Of a stretch of 64,000 nt of DNA, positions 1-10,997 are shown piece by piece. Source of the DNA: Pontederia crassipes. Lineage: Eukaryota > Streptophyta > Magnoliopsida > Commelinales > Pontederiaceae. How positions within the stretch are numbered: position 1 is the stretch's first letter; each line of letters opens with the position of its first letter. Both the position numbers and the translations under genes were made by a program. The notes beneath the pieces were generated by a model. The model did not search any database. It was not told the origin of the DNA and was given only the letters and a program-made list of their open reading frames with translations. The stretch spans positions 16,628,001 to 16,692,000 of the forward strand of contig JAUKPH010000019.1 of the NCBI GenBank assembly GCA_030549335.1, given 5' to 3'.

Positions 1-668
1 TGGTCATTTCATAATTCAAACAAATTAAAAATAATGAGAAAGTTAATAGATGTTGATGGATGGACCTAAGTGGAAAAAGCGGCATAGTTTAAGGGAGGTC
101 TGTGAAAAATTTAAAAGTTGTATGTAGACGCGAAAAAGTTTATAGTTCATGGAAGGTCAGAGGAAAAAAAACCCTAATTGAAACTCATAAAATAATTTTT
201 TTTGCTTTGTATTCTCCCAATATAGAAACACTAATATTCATATATTAAATACTAACACCATTAATGTACTTAAAGAAAAACTCTTCAACATTCCATGTGT
301 CATCATTTGTTATCAACTACCTATGCCTTTGACCTACAGGATCCAAGTACAAAGAAATATATGCCTATATATTGTACATATGAAATCATAAAAAAAAGAT
401 CTTGACTAGTTAATCAGCTGAATTGTTCCCTTGTTACCACTTTTTAGCAAAATGCGAATATGGATTTGGAACTTCTCTGATGTCAGAATTCGAGCAAATT
501 TGCAAAAATGAACATTCGTGGTTGGAGGAGCAAGAATTGCCATGCAAGGAGCACTTTGAACTCATATTATTGCAACAACTCAAGAAGAATTCAACCATCA
601 ACATGAGTTTTCATGTCTTTTTATACAAGTCGATACAACAAATCGGTATACCAATATGTCAGTCGTAA
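1..668. other. AT-rich intergenic DNA
   Basis: This stretch is AT-rich with no recognisable gene. A short open frame at 423-668 (+) encodes about 80 residues with no motif I recognise. It lacks an ATG start and is probably chance. Confidence 0.5.
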
Positions 669-1800
669 GGGGTAAATTATACGAATCATCCCTCAATTTT
701 GGGTGTGGTAACAACTTGGTCCCCAACTTCAATTTGTAACTAGAATATCCTTCAACTTTGATTTTCTTGCACGCTTCATCCACTTGATCGATTATAGTGA
801 GTTTTCATGTTATCTTACTTACGTAGTTGACTCATCCAATCTTCTTTTTCATCCACATCATCTAAAAAATAATATAAATATAAAATAATCTAATATTAAA
901 AATAAAAATTGAAAGGCACCTCTCGCCAACATCGGTAAGCACAACCAAAGGGGTCCGGCCCTCTCGCGACTTCCTCATGAGTGATGAGGAGGCCCGTTTG
1001 CACAAGGGGCGCCGGCCCCCTCGCGTCTTCCTTGTGCACACCGAGAAAAAGAAGGGGGGGGGGGGGCTAGAGATCGCGAGCGGCGGTGACGTCTCCCCTC
1101 GTGTCTTCCTCACCATGCACGTGGAAGTCGCGAAGGGGGTGGCATTGGTGCCGGCCCCCTTGTTTCTTCCTCGCCGCATGCAAGGAAGTCGCGAGGGGGG
1201 CCGACGCCCTCCTATTTCTTTTTCGCCGCGCACGAGTAAGACACGAGGGGGACCAGCCACCCTCTGCGAGCTCACGCGCCAACAAGTTTGCACAGGGGGC
1301 ACCAACCCCTTGTTTCTTCCTTGCCATGCGTGAGGAAAATGTGAGGGGGGCCGGCGCCCCCTATGGCCTGCGAGCTCGCACAATGGGCGAAAGGGGTCGT
1401 TGATCCCCTTTTCTGCATCGCCGGTTGTGAGGGATGGAGAAAAGGCGAGCTGGCACCCCCCCTTTCCCCCTTCACCGGCCGCGAGGCAGAAAGGGGGGCA
1501 TCGGCCCCCCTTTTCTGCAGGGTTAAGGCACCCCCGCTGGATGCCGATGGAGAAGGGCGGACGTCGCTCCCCTTTTATTTTTAATTTTAATTTTTAATAG
1601 TATTTTATTATTTTGTTAAATAAGATGGATGAAAGAGAAATGATGTGTGTGGCAGCCACGTAAGCGAGGTGATCGAAAAATCTTCTATCAGTGGTTAAGT
1701 GGACGAAGCGTGCAAGAAAATTAAAGTAGGGAGTTATTCTAATTACAAATTGAAGTTAAAAGACTGTTGAGATATTAATTCAAAGTTGGAGATAATCCAT
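669..1800. mobile_element. Non-autonomous TIR element with GC-rich core (copy 1)
   Basis: The left arm (about 669-800) and right arm (about 1645-1800) are imperfect inverted copies of each other. Both contain the word aacttcaatttgtaa followed inward by ttttcttgcacgcttc. The arms are AT-rich and the core (905-1580) is extremely GC-rich. No transposase is visible. Arms over 100 bp suggest a Mutator-like or foldback MITE, but the superfamily is inferred. A second member lies at about 51995-52660. Exact ends and target duplication are not clear. Confidence 0.65.
905..1580. repeat. GC-rich array of short inverted repeats
   Basis: This is the core of the TIR element. It is an irregular minisatellite of roughly 45-50 bp units. 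Most units carry a GGGG-x-CCGGC-x-CCCC type palindrome followed by a pyrimidine-rich tail such as tgtttcttcctcgcc. An uninterrupted run of eleven G lies at about 1056-1066. Frames are open on both strands, as expected of GC-rich repeats. None resembles a protein family I know, so I do not call a gene. Confidence 0.6.
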
Positions 1801-1883
1801 GTCAGAAATGTTACATTGTAAAACGTCAGATAGATTTAAGTGAAAATTAAAAGATAGCGGCATTTTGCAACTCAACTCCAACT

Positions 1884-2761
1884 CAGTGTTTTTAAAATCG
1901 GACCGGACTGGCCGGTTCGACCGGTTCAACCACAAACTGGTCATCGATCCGGTCCGGTTAGTGTATAAAACTCATTTTTTGCAAAAAATCAGATTGGACC
2001 GGGTCAACTCGGTCAAAATCGGGTTGAATCGAAAAACCGGTTCAATCCGGTTTTTTTTTTCAAAAACAAATGAAGAGGTGAATAAATGGGAAAAAAAAGA
2101 AAAGAAGGAATGTATATGATATTAGGGAATCTGGAATAATAGAAGGAGGAGTAATATAAGTGATTTAATTGTAAAGAATAAATGGATGTAAATAATAAGG
2201 AAAGTAATTTGAATTCGAAATGAAATTGGAAAGATAGTAATAAAGATAAATTTGAAAACAAAGAAATTATCATGAACATAAATAAGAAGATGACAAAATT
2301 TTAATTTATATAAATATTATACAATAAAATGAAAATGGAAACATAATAATAGAGTAAATTTTATAGGATGAATTTATACAATAAATCAAATAATATGGAA
2401 AGAAAATATGGATTTGAAAAATAAATGAGGGCAAGATAATAGTAATGGAAATCCAAAAAAGGAAGTTATTCATGAAATTATTAAATAATTAAATATAAAA
2501 TTAATTAATTATAAACAATATATATTCTTAAAATATAAAAATAAATTATTAATATTTGATTAATTTAAAATGATGATTAATATACTTTTATTTCATTATT
2601 TTTTTACCTTTTATACTTTTATTTGTAATATAATATTCTAAAGTAATAAAATAATATTATTTTAATAAAAATCTAATTTTATTCGATCGAATTCGATTGG
2701 ACCGATCGAACTATAATCCAATTGACCGATCAGTTCGACCGGTCCAATTTTAAAAACATTG
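1884..2761. mobile_element. Non-autonomous TIR element, hAT-like (ggaccggt family)
   Basis: The left end reads cagtgtttttaaaatcggac and the right end is its near inverse, ending in ttttaaaaacattg. The subterminal zones are full of ggaccggt / ggttcgacc words and the middle is AT-rich with no transposase. The ends (CAGTG / CATTG) suit hAT-type MITEs. The word tccaact occurs near both ends but not as a clean 8-bp target duplication. Confidence 0.6.
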
Positions 2762-2789
2762 TTAGTCCAACTCTATATCTTCACGATTC

Positions 2790-3195
2790 TTTGACAATTG
2801 GGTTCAAAGGTTCAAGAGGACTGGCGCTTTCATGATACCGCAAATGAAAGATATCCCCAGAGGACTTCTGATCAATACTTTCTCCTCATCATCCATCATC
2901 CCATTTCCACCCATTTCGGCGTACATGTCGACAAGCCGGATTGAAACTAAATCGCCAATCGAGATTTCATCTACTTGCTTCCCATCTTGAGTTTTTTTTT
3001 CCCTTTTTTTGAGACCACAAGAGCTGGGACAAACTGGGGTCTTGAAGTAGCTGGGGAGCAACATGTCCAAGGATTTTTCTTGGAGGTGATTTGGCAGAAC
3101 ACCTGCTCTGCTGGGCATTCAGAGGGCAGTCGACGTCAAAGTAGGCTTGCTCCGGGGAAGCGAAGTGCGGAGGCCATGGAGCAGGAGGCACACAT
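2790..3195 (-). pseudogene. Gene-like fragment of unknown family, split by the adjacent solo LTR
   Basis: On the minus strand this moderately GC-rich block holds open frames rich in Pro, Ser and Leu. One contains the words PWPPHFASPEQAYFDVDCP and LGHVAPQLL. I do not recognise the family. The solo LTR at 3196-5787 lies inside it. Across the 5-bp target duplication the minus-strand frame continues into 5793-5880, with words such as LADATHELSEP. A longer open frame of about 100 codons therefore existed before insertion. A poly-pyrimidine run near 2995-3010 sits inside the frame. It could be a dead host gene, a captured gene fragment or chance. No start codon or splice context can be assigned. 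Confidence 0.3.
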
Positions 3196-4117
3196 TGTAA
3201 CATCCTCACGTAAATCAACAAAAAAAAAAGAAAGCCAAAAAGGCCCAGCCGCACCAACCCAGCCCAAAAGCCCAACACTCTCAACTTATGACCTAAGAAT
3301 CACTAAGACACACTCTCTCCCTCACTTTTGCTCTCAGCCGAAAGTTACCAAGCTAAAACCCTTCTCTTACTACAGTACTCCCCACCCTCACTACAGCACC
3401 CAAGGGCACTATTCCAAGCTATTTCTCTCCCTAATACAGTAAGTTTTCATGTTTTATCCACTAATTAATAGCAAGCTCCCTCACTATTTTTCTCTTTAAT
3501 CACTGTGGCAGCATTATTAGCTCAAGGGCAGCAACTTTAGAGAGGAAGAAAGAGTGCTAAAGCTAGAGAAAGAATATTAGGTTTAAGCTTAGCTACTAAG
3601 GTATGTTTGAGGGGATCCACTTACTCGAATCATCTTTTAATAATGTATGTTGTATGGATTAAGGGATTTTAAGGCCACCCTAGATCTTATTAAAGTATGA
3701 TTAGGGATTATGCATTTCTTACTTCATGTATCATTAGATTACTATACTATTACTAATCATGATTTGAATGCAAGATGCTTCATGTATTGTTATCATATTT
3801 ATTGTCATATTGCTAATCATGTTTAAGATTATGATGTTCATTATCACTTATATTAGCTCAATATGAAATCTTGTAAAGCTTATGTACAATTTATAAGTGT
3901 GATTAGCATGTTGAATGCCTTATGTGAAAATCTCATTATATTTCATGGTTAGAATGTTAAGAATATTAAGAAATGTCTTATGTGATGTTTGGAAGTCAAG
4001 ATTGGTTCAATATGTTAATGTATAAAGGATTTGAAAAAGAAATCCTATAAAATCGGGTGTCTGCCGTCCTAGAACGGACGACCGATTCCAAATCGGTCGA
4101 CTGTTCTGGAAGGATAG

Positions 4118-4560
4118 ACACATTCTGTGATTAGCGATCGACCAGAAACACTGTTCCGATCGTCCGATAGCTATGTAAAGGTCGACCGATATATTAATGG
4201 TCGTCTGATATGTGTAGTCGAAAAACTTGACACATTCTATGATTAGCGGTCATCCGAACAATTCGATTCGGTCGTCCGACAAGTCAAGTACCGATCGATC
4301 GATACCTAAGACGGTCGACCGATATGGGTAGTCAAAACAGTCGAAACATTCTGTGATTAGCGGATGATTCGAAACCCATTTCGGACGTCCGAAATGATAG
4401 CATCGATCGACCGTTACTCTAGCGGTCGTCCGATTTAGAGGAGTGGCACATTCTGTGATTAGCGGACGAACCGAAGTTAGATTTCAGTCGTCCGAATGGA
4501 TCATAACGGTCGACCGGTAATCCGACCGGTCGCCCGATATAAGACCAGTGGTCGAGCATT
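4118..4560. repeat. Tandem repeat of about 110 bp with palindromic cores, inside the solo LTR
   Basis: The anchor cacattctgtgattagcg recurs at about 4119, 4231, 4344 and 4446. Each anchor is followed by words such as cggtcgtccga and ggtcgaccgata, which are self-complementary or nearly so. That makes four diverged units. Confidence 0.75.
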
Positions 4561-4739
4561 TTTGGGAGGTGATTGGTTATGATTGAATGTCCACACTTAG
4601 CATGATTTGAAATTTATATGACTTTAAATAGGGTTAAAACATGTAACATGTGTGAATGATTGTATGTATTGATGAACATGATAAAAGACGGATTGATGAA
4701 GATGTGTCATTTTTATGACTCGGGGCCAATCGGTACCCT

Positions 4740-4875
4740 ATATATAAGACTCCACCGACGGGTGAGGGAAGACCTCATTGGCGAATGAGGGTAATGACCT
4801 CATTGACGAATGAGGGTAATGACATCTCCTACATGAGAGGGTTATGACCTCACCTACGGGTGAGTGTTATGATTT
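4740..4875. repeat. Short tandem repeat of about 32 bp inside the solo LTR
   Basis: Repeated words of the form atgacctcattgacgaatga followed by gggtaatgac occur three to four times with small changes. Confidence 0.65.
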
Positions 4876-5792
4876 ATGAGCCACCATCCTTCTCAATCGA
4901 CAAAATAAAAAATAATATAAGTAAAGATGAAAGACGAAAAGATGAATGATGAATGACTTGGGACATAAAGTTAAAGATGATAAAGATGTATGAAGAAGTA
5001 TGCACCTATGATGATGCAATATAAATGTCCACTTGTCACATCATATGATGTCATGAACAATGGTGACCAAGTAAAGTAAGATAAGATATGATATGCATTA
5101 GCATGATGATAAGATTGATATGAATTGTGATAAGTTATGATATGCATAGTCTAAGTATTATGATGTTACATGTTATCTTAACTTGCCATGATGATATGCT
5201 CACATGTCATATAGTATGCATAAGTAGCACATAGCATGCACATGACTTATATTTTATAATGATGAAATGCATATGCCATGACATATAGAAATCATGTTAT
5301 AAGATCATAGCATGCATGAGCCTCAATATACTCTAACGGGAGAAATCCCCTGCACCCAATGGATCCGTGCAGATATGGAGGAGGTTTAAGTTCGACGGCT
5401 AGAGCTTCATGATGGCAACATTGCACATGTGTCTGTCGGACTACGGCCCAAATCTTTTACTTATATTATATTATCATGATAAATTTTTGTAAGAGTATTA
5501 TATGTATGGCTTATGGGCCTTATTGAGTTATGTACTCCACTTGAACTTATTTATGTATGATGAACACTCTATTGGGTATACGTTAGAGCCTATTAGGCCC
5601 ATGAGTCAATTTATGTATCTTGAGATTTAATTATGTTAAAGTCTTCCACTATTATGATATTAATATTTTATGTTTATATGATATATTTTCGCTGTAAGTT
5701 TTATGAAATTAGGTCAATGTCAAAGTTAAAGTAACGTTGCCTAGGGTTCGAATCCCTAAATTGAGGACGAATTTTGAGGACGTTACACACAT

Positions 5793-6622
5793 GGTGCCAC
5801 CGGAGGCGATGTCCGGGGTGCTTGGATGATGGGGAGGGTTCCGATAGCTCGTGGGTGGCATCGGCCAGCCCATAAAAATTGTAGTCCAATTAATCTCGCA
5901 CTGCACGCCTCCAACATAACTATTTCAAATGAGTTATAAACAGAATATAATTTGTGTTGCATGATAGTACAAATTTTAAGGGATTCTTATTTATAGGGCT
6001 CATGCCAATTCTGTTAAAAAAAATAAACACTAAAGTAAATAAGAAAACAAAATACTAATCATAATCTAATACTAAATTTAAACAATAATAAAATGAGTTC
6101 GATATTCAGGGGCAGACCCAACTAGTGGTTAGGCCTATGTGAATTTTGAGGTTAAAAATAATATTTCAGCCATATGGGGGACTTGGACGGTGAAAACAAA
6201 TATTGGCCCTTCTTAAATATATTTTTGTATTATAATGGATAGAAATTTCACATTGGTTTCTCTCCTTCATGCCTATTCTAGAGGTTGAAAGATCAAATCT
6301 TGTTGGTGCAATAATTTTAGCTTACACCACCAATATTTTGCAGTAAATGATGGATAAGTTATTTCTTCATGCCTTTCCTTGTGTTGCTTGCAGGTTTTTA
6401 CTTTTATTGTTCGATAATTTTAAATTTTATTGAGATAGTTCTTAAAAAATATGACTGATGTCAAAATCTTTAAAGAAGACAAATATTGAAAAATCATAGA
6501 ATTTGACTGCAAATTTGATATGTGAGATTAAGAGTATAAATCACATGCCCTCGACAAATTTAGTGGTTATTGATGAATGTTGGTCTTTGATGACGATGAG
6601 ATTGCAATGACAGACCAATGTT
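5793..6622. other. Intergenic DNA
   Basis: The first about 90 bp continue the minus-strand gene-like frame interrupted by the solo LTR. The rest is AT-rich. The words ggggcagacccaactagtgg at about 6110 look like the end of a degraded DNA transposon, but no partner end is clear. No gene is seen. Confidence 0.4.
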
Positions 6623-7180
6623 GTAAGATCCGACCCGGACATCGACCCGAACTGCTTAACGGGTCAGGTCGGACCGGTCGGACCGGATCGAACCGAATGA
6701 TCGGATCGGATAATATAAAATAATAAAATAAATTAAGATGATCATTGTAATATTATTAATATATAATATCTTATTTAAAAAATACAAAATATAATATAAT
6801 ATAATAAAGTAAGCATTAATTGAATCGTCAATCAAATATTTTCTAAAAAAATCTCGTGAGGTAATTATAAAAAATAAAAATATTGATGAAATATTATAGA
6901 TATAATAAAGAAGAATGTTAAAACATAAATTTCAAATAAATATATATATATAAATAATATTTTTTAAAAGTTTTAATAATTTTAATATGTTTTACTTTTT
7001 TATGTATTTTACAACTTTGACCCGTCCGGGTCGGTCAAACTCGCCGGGACGGACGGTTGAACCCGGATTTTGACCGGGTCAAAGCGGATCAATCGCTAGG
7101 CCGGGTTTTGACTGACCCGCGGACTATTTTAGTGCTCGGACACCGGTCCGACCGATCGGTCGGACCGGGCCGGGTCTTAC
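6623..7180. mobile_element. Non-autonomous TIR element (gtaagatccgacc family)
   Basis: The left end gtaagatccgacccgg mirrors the right end ccgggtcttac. Both subterminal regions are packed with gaccggtcgg and gacccg words, flanking a short AT-rich centre. No coding capacity. The target duplication is unclear. Confidence 0.65.
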
Positions 7181-9110
7181 TACAGTGTGACAGACAAGGT
7201 GAATTTGCATTAGATGCAATTGATACATCCAACTAGTAGTAGAATACAGTCAATGGAGTAAATTGTAGTAAACATGATAGAATGCAACATACGAGGCAGG
7301 TTGAAGTGGACAAAATGAATTTTCTTTTTCTAAAGAAAAAATCGGGTAGTTATGTTAGTGTTCCGTTAAAAAATTTAAGATATCACAATTATCCGACAAA
7401 GATTGGATGACTCTAATATTGATTAATGAATCTTAATCCAATTAAAGCTATAATTTCATCACTTTGAGAATACCAAATATCCATTAGATTATTTCTAGCA
7501 AGTTATCAAAGAAATATAATTCTGATAGCATGATATGATAAAAGTTACAAGAGGTCCACACACACACAGAACAATTATAATCAAAGTCAAACCCTAAACT
7601 AATAAGAAAAAAATATAAAGAAATATTAATCATAATCTAATATTAAATACAAATAATAATTACTCTAGGATCCTAAAATTCTTATCTTTTTCACAAGGTT
7701 ATAAAAACACATACCAGAAGTATAGTTCTTTTCGATCTTTTACTATATAATGTCTCAGGCATACTTAAACAACATGAGGATCCTCCTTTTGCAAACATAT
7801 ATAGTAGCTTTGAACATTAACATAAATAATTTTGTTCAGCCGAAAAAAGATGACATGATGTCGACAAAATCCCTTTTGCAAGATGGAACTTATTCTTCGG
7901 TATTTATTGAAAATTTTCAAAATTCTTCATCGTTGAGTATGCCACCACATATATTTGTAATATCAGTACCTCCCAAGGTCTATTTGACTTCATGACGATA
8001 TCTTCAACATCAATTTTAATGTATTTTGTAACGGATGGCTCTTCTTGAAAATTCTTTTGCTTATATGGAGGTCGAATTGTAGATGACTTCTATTTAATAT
8101 CAATACCAATTCAATCTTGGGTCCATTCGAGTTGAATTAAATATTATTTCTTAAAATTTGTTTATATAATTTTCAAATAATAATAAATTAGATATAAAAT
8201 AAGAATAATAATAAAGTCAAAACAAAGAGATAGTTAAATACTTCATTATTTAAAAAAAACTTAATATTATTATAAATTTATCCTAATAGTTTGAAAGTAA
8301 ATAGTTAATTGTTGAGCTATTAATCCATCAAATTGATATTCAATTTTGGAAATTAATTAAATCGAATTTCTTCCGATCAAAACTAAAAACTCTCTCTTCA
8401 CCAACACATCATGTCTTTTTCATAATAAAAAAAAATTACGCTCCCATCCAAACACCAAATTAGTCAGAAACTAATAGTCTTAAATCTTGTCCAAAAAAAA
8501 CATACGAATGTTGAGGGTGGAATCTTACCACCTCCTTTCTTCTATATAATTATATATCACCTTCGGCTCGGCCGGCTCGTCCTATGGGCTCTCACACGAT
8601 AACATATCAAAATGGTTCTTTATTTTATTTATTACATCGACCTCCAAGAGACGAACAGTAACCAATATTTTAATGCTCCAAATTATTGTATTACTAGTAA
8701 GCCAAATATCAGTCATGGAAGACGTGTGAAATGCATTTTAACTAAATTATTCTTTCAACAAGTACCGTTCAACTCAATCCTCTCAATTTTTTTGAATCAT
8801 TTGCAAGCGATGGGTAATCTAGACTCTTTAATCTTTTTTTCTTACTTGTACATTTTTTGCAATTGGTGTTGCCAATAATTTAAAAAATATCTATACTAAT
8901 AAATTATACAAAGTAGTGATTAAGTTAAATAGGAAGGGGACAAAAGAGAAGTTTCTTAGTATCCAAACGGTAATCTTGACATCTGCTTACTCATTTGAGT
9001 GATTTGATGTGCCAACGCCTCCGCATTCAAGTCAAATGTTGGGTTAACTCAAATTAATTAGTAACCAAGATCTTGATATAGCGATTTGAATGTCAGCTAA
9101 TTTGAGAATT
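7181..9110. other. AT-rich intergenic DNA
   Basis: Only short open frames are present (for example 7750-7995 and 8612-8878 on the plus strand). None has a motif I recognise. Nothing else is supportable. Confidence 0.5.
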
Positions 9111-9481
9111 TAGGGTGTTCACATGTCTGATCAATTTTTTCTTTTTTTTATTGTGACCCGACCCAACCCGACCAGGGAGGCCGGGTCGGGTGATCGGGTT
9201 ACTTGACCATCATTTTCTTTTTTTTATTTTTCATTTATTTTTTAATATAAAAAAGTATTTATTATTTTATTTTTATATTTTTAAATACCAAAAATATTAT
9301 TTTAAATATCTATATACTTTTCTAGATTAAAATAGTTTATTTTATACTTTTTAATTTTAAATAATATAAAACTATACAATTAACTAAAAATCATTTAAAT
9401 ATTAAAAAAAAGATCATCGGGTCGAATCGGGTCAACCCGAACCCGACGGGTCGGATCAGATTTTCAGGTTCAACACCCTTA
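9111..9481. mobile_element. hAT-type MITE (gggtgttca family)
   Basis: The ends are tagggtgttca and its inverse tcaacaccctta. They are flanked by a near-perfect 8-bp duplication, tttgagaa / tttgagat. Subterminal zones carry repeated gggtcggg / cccgacc words around an AT-rich centre. The larger element at 54799-57286 and the eroded copy near 22570-22930 belong to the same type. Confidence 0.75.
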
Positions 9482-9630
9482 TTTGAGATAATTGATGGTG
9501 ATAAAATAGGTAACATACTTGAAGCTATAATCATGCTTATTTTAATCAAGTTTGGTTACTACAGTTAGTTAGTACGATCGTATTTCAAGATGTATGTTTT
9601 TAAATAGGTACTATTCAGATTTAATTCTAA

Positions 9631-9750
9631 GGCCGTTTGGTTACATAATAAACTCTGGAATACTATGTTATTTTTTAAAATAAGAATATTATCGGTCAAA
9701 CTTTCAAAATTGTGAAACTACTTAAAAAATGTGAAACTGTTGTTTTTCTC

Positions 9751-9803
<53 letters not shown>

Positions 9804-9993
9804 TCATCTTTTTCAGTTTTTTCACATATATTTTATTTTTTAGAATTTAATCATATATTATTATATTAATATTTCTACTATTATTATAATATTAAACATC
9901 AACTTTTTACTGTTGTTAATTTTTCAAGAATATCATAGAATACTGTATTACATTGTTTTATTCCCTATCATTTTATTCCGTAACCAAGCGGTC
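9631..9993. mobile_element. MITE with ggccgtttggttac ends
   Basis: The left end ggccgtttggttac is inverted at the right end as gtaaccaagcggtc. The centre is AT-rich and includes a long (TA)n run at about 9756-9801. This is a short PIF/hAT-like MITE, and the superfamily is inferred. Confidence 0.6.
9756..9801. repeat. (TA)n microsatellite
   Basis: A pure TA dinucleotide run of about 23 units inside the MITE. Confidence 0.9.
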
Positions 9994-10997
9994 GAGGCCG
10001 TTTGGTTGGGGCTAATTGGAAGAATAGATGGATATTCACTAGAATACCATATACGGTTTATTTCACAAAAAGTACAAAGAGCAAACTAGTCATTTTTTAA
10101 AAAGTTAAACTTGAAAACAGTGAGATTTTGAAAGATAGCCTAATATCATATTCTTTAAAAAGTAAGTATATTCTTATTTCCTTTTGTGTTTGGTTCACGG
10201 AAAATATAATTTAAAAATATAATATTTTATATTTAAGATATTTTATTACGAATATTTGATATCTATTAGTATTGTAATAATACAACAATGTATGAATAAA
10301 TAATAAAAAATAAAATAAGATAAAAAAATTAAAAGATCAAAATATTTATATTCCTTTGTTTTGATAAAATACATATATTCTCATTCATGGGATAAAACTA
10401 GCGGTTTCACACTTTTGAACGTGATTTTTAAAAAAATCAAAGTTTGACCAATGCATGTTTATTCTACGTGATGTTTGACTATATTTTAAGAATATCGTAG
10501 TATTTTGCTATTTATTCTCAAAACAAATGACCTCGGAATCACTACAAGAAAAATGTAAATTACAGACGGTCAGAACTATTCGTAATTTGCGAAAAACCAT
10601 CGAAAGATTTTCGATGGAATCGATTCGACAAAAAAATGGTCATCGCAAATCGATTTGCGACGGTCGAAAAAAATTCGTCGATAGTTTCGACGGTTGTGAC
10701 CGTTGCAAATGTCCGACGGTCGCAACCGCCAAAAGTTTCGGCGGTCTAGACCGTCGAAACTTTCGACGGTTCAGACCACCACCGAAACTTTCGGCGGTCG
10801 CAATCGTCGTAAAGAATTTTTATAATATAAAAAAATTAGCCCACCACCAGCGACCGGATCTGGCAACTAGCGGCGGATTTGGCTGTCCGCGGCCAGATCC
10901 AACCGCCAGGCGCCCGATCCGGCGCCCGCGGCAAGATCAGGCCGCCAGGCGGCCGATCCGACGTCGCGGCGAGATCCGGCCGCCAGGCAGCCGATCA

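Larger units (their letters stand above)
3196..5787. mobile_element. Solo LTR (LTR retrotransposon fossil)
   Basis: The element starts TGTAACATCC and ends GACGTTACA. It is flanked by a perfect 5-bp target duplication, cacat (3191-3195 and 5788-5792). No internal coding region is present, so it looks like a solo LTR of about 2.6 kb left by LTR-LTR recombination. The TGTAAC...GTTACA ends match several other LTRs in this window. It inserted into the gene-like frame described at 2790-3195. Confidence 0.85.

Noticed and set aside
862-1597. Several overlapping open frames on both strands in the GC-rich block
   Set aside because: They arise from repeat composition of a TIR-element core. The frames overlap on both strands and no family motif is present.
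5740-5765. tRNA-like B box (gggttcgaatccc)
   Set aside because: There is no cloverleaf around it. It is the 3' part of a solo LTR.
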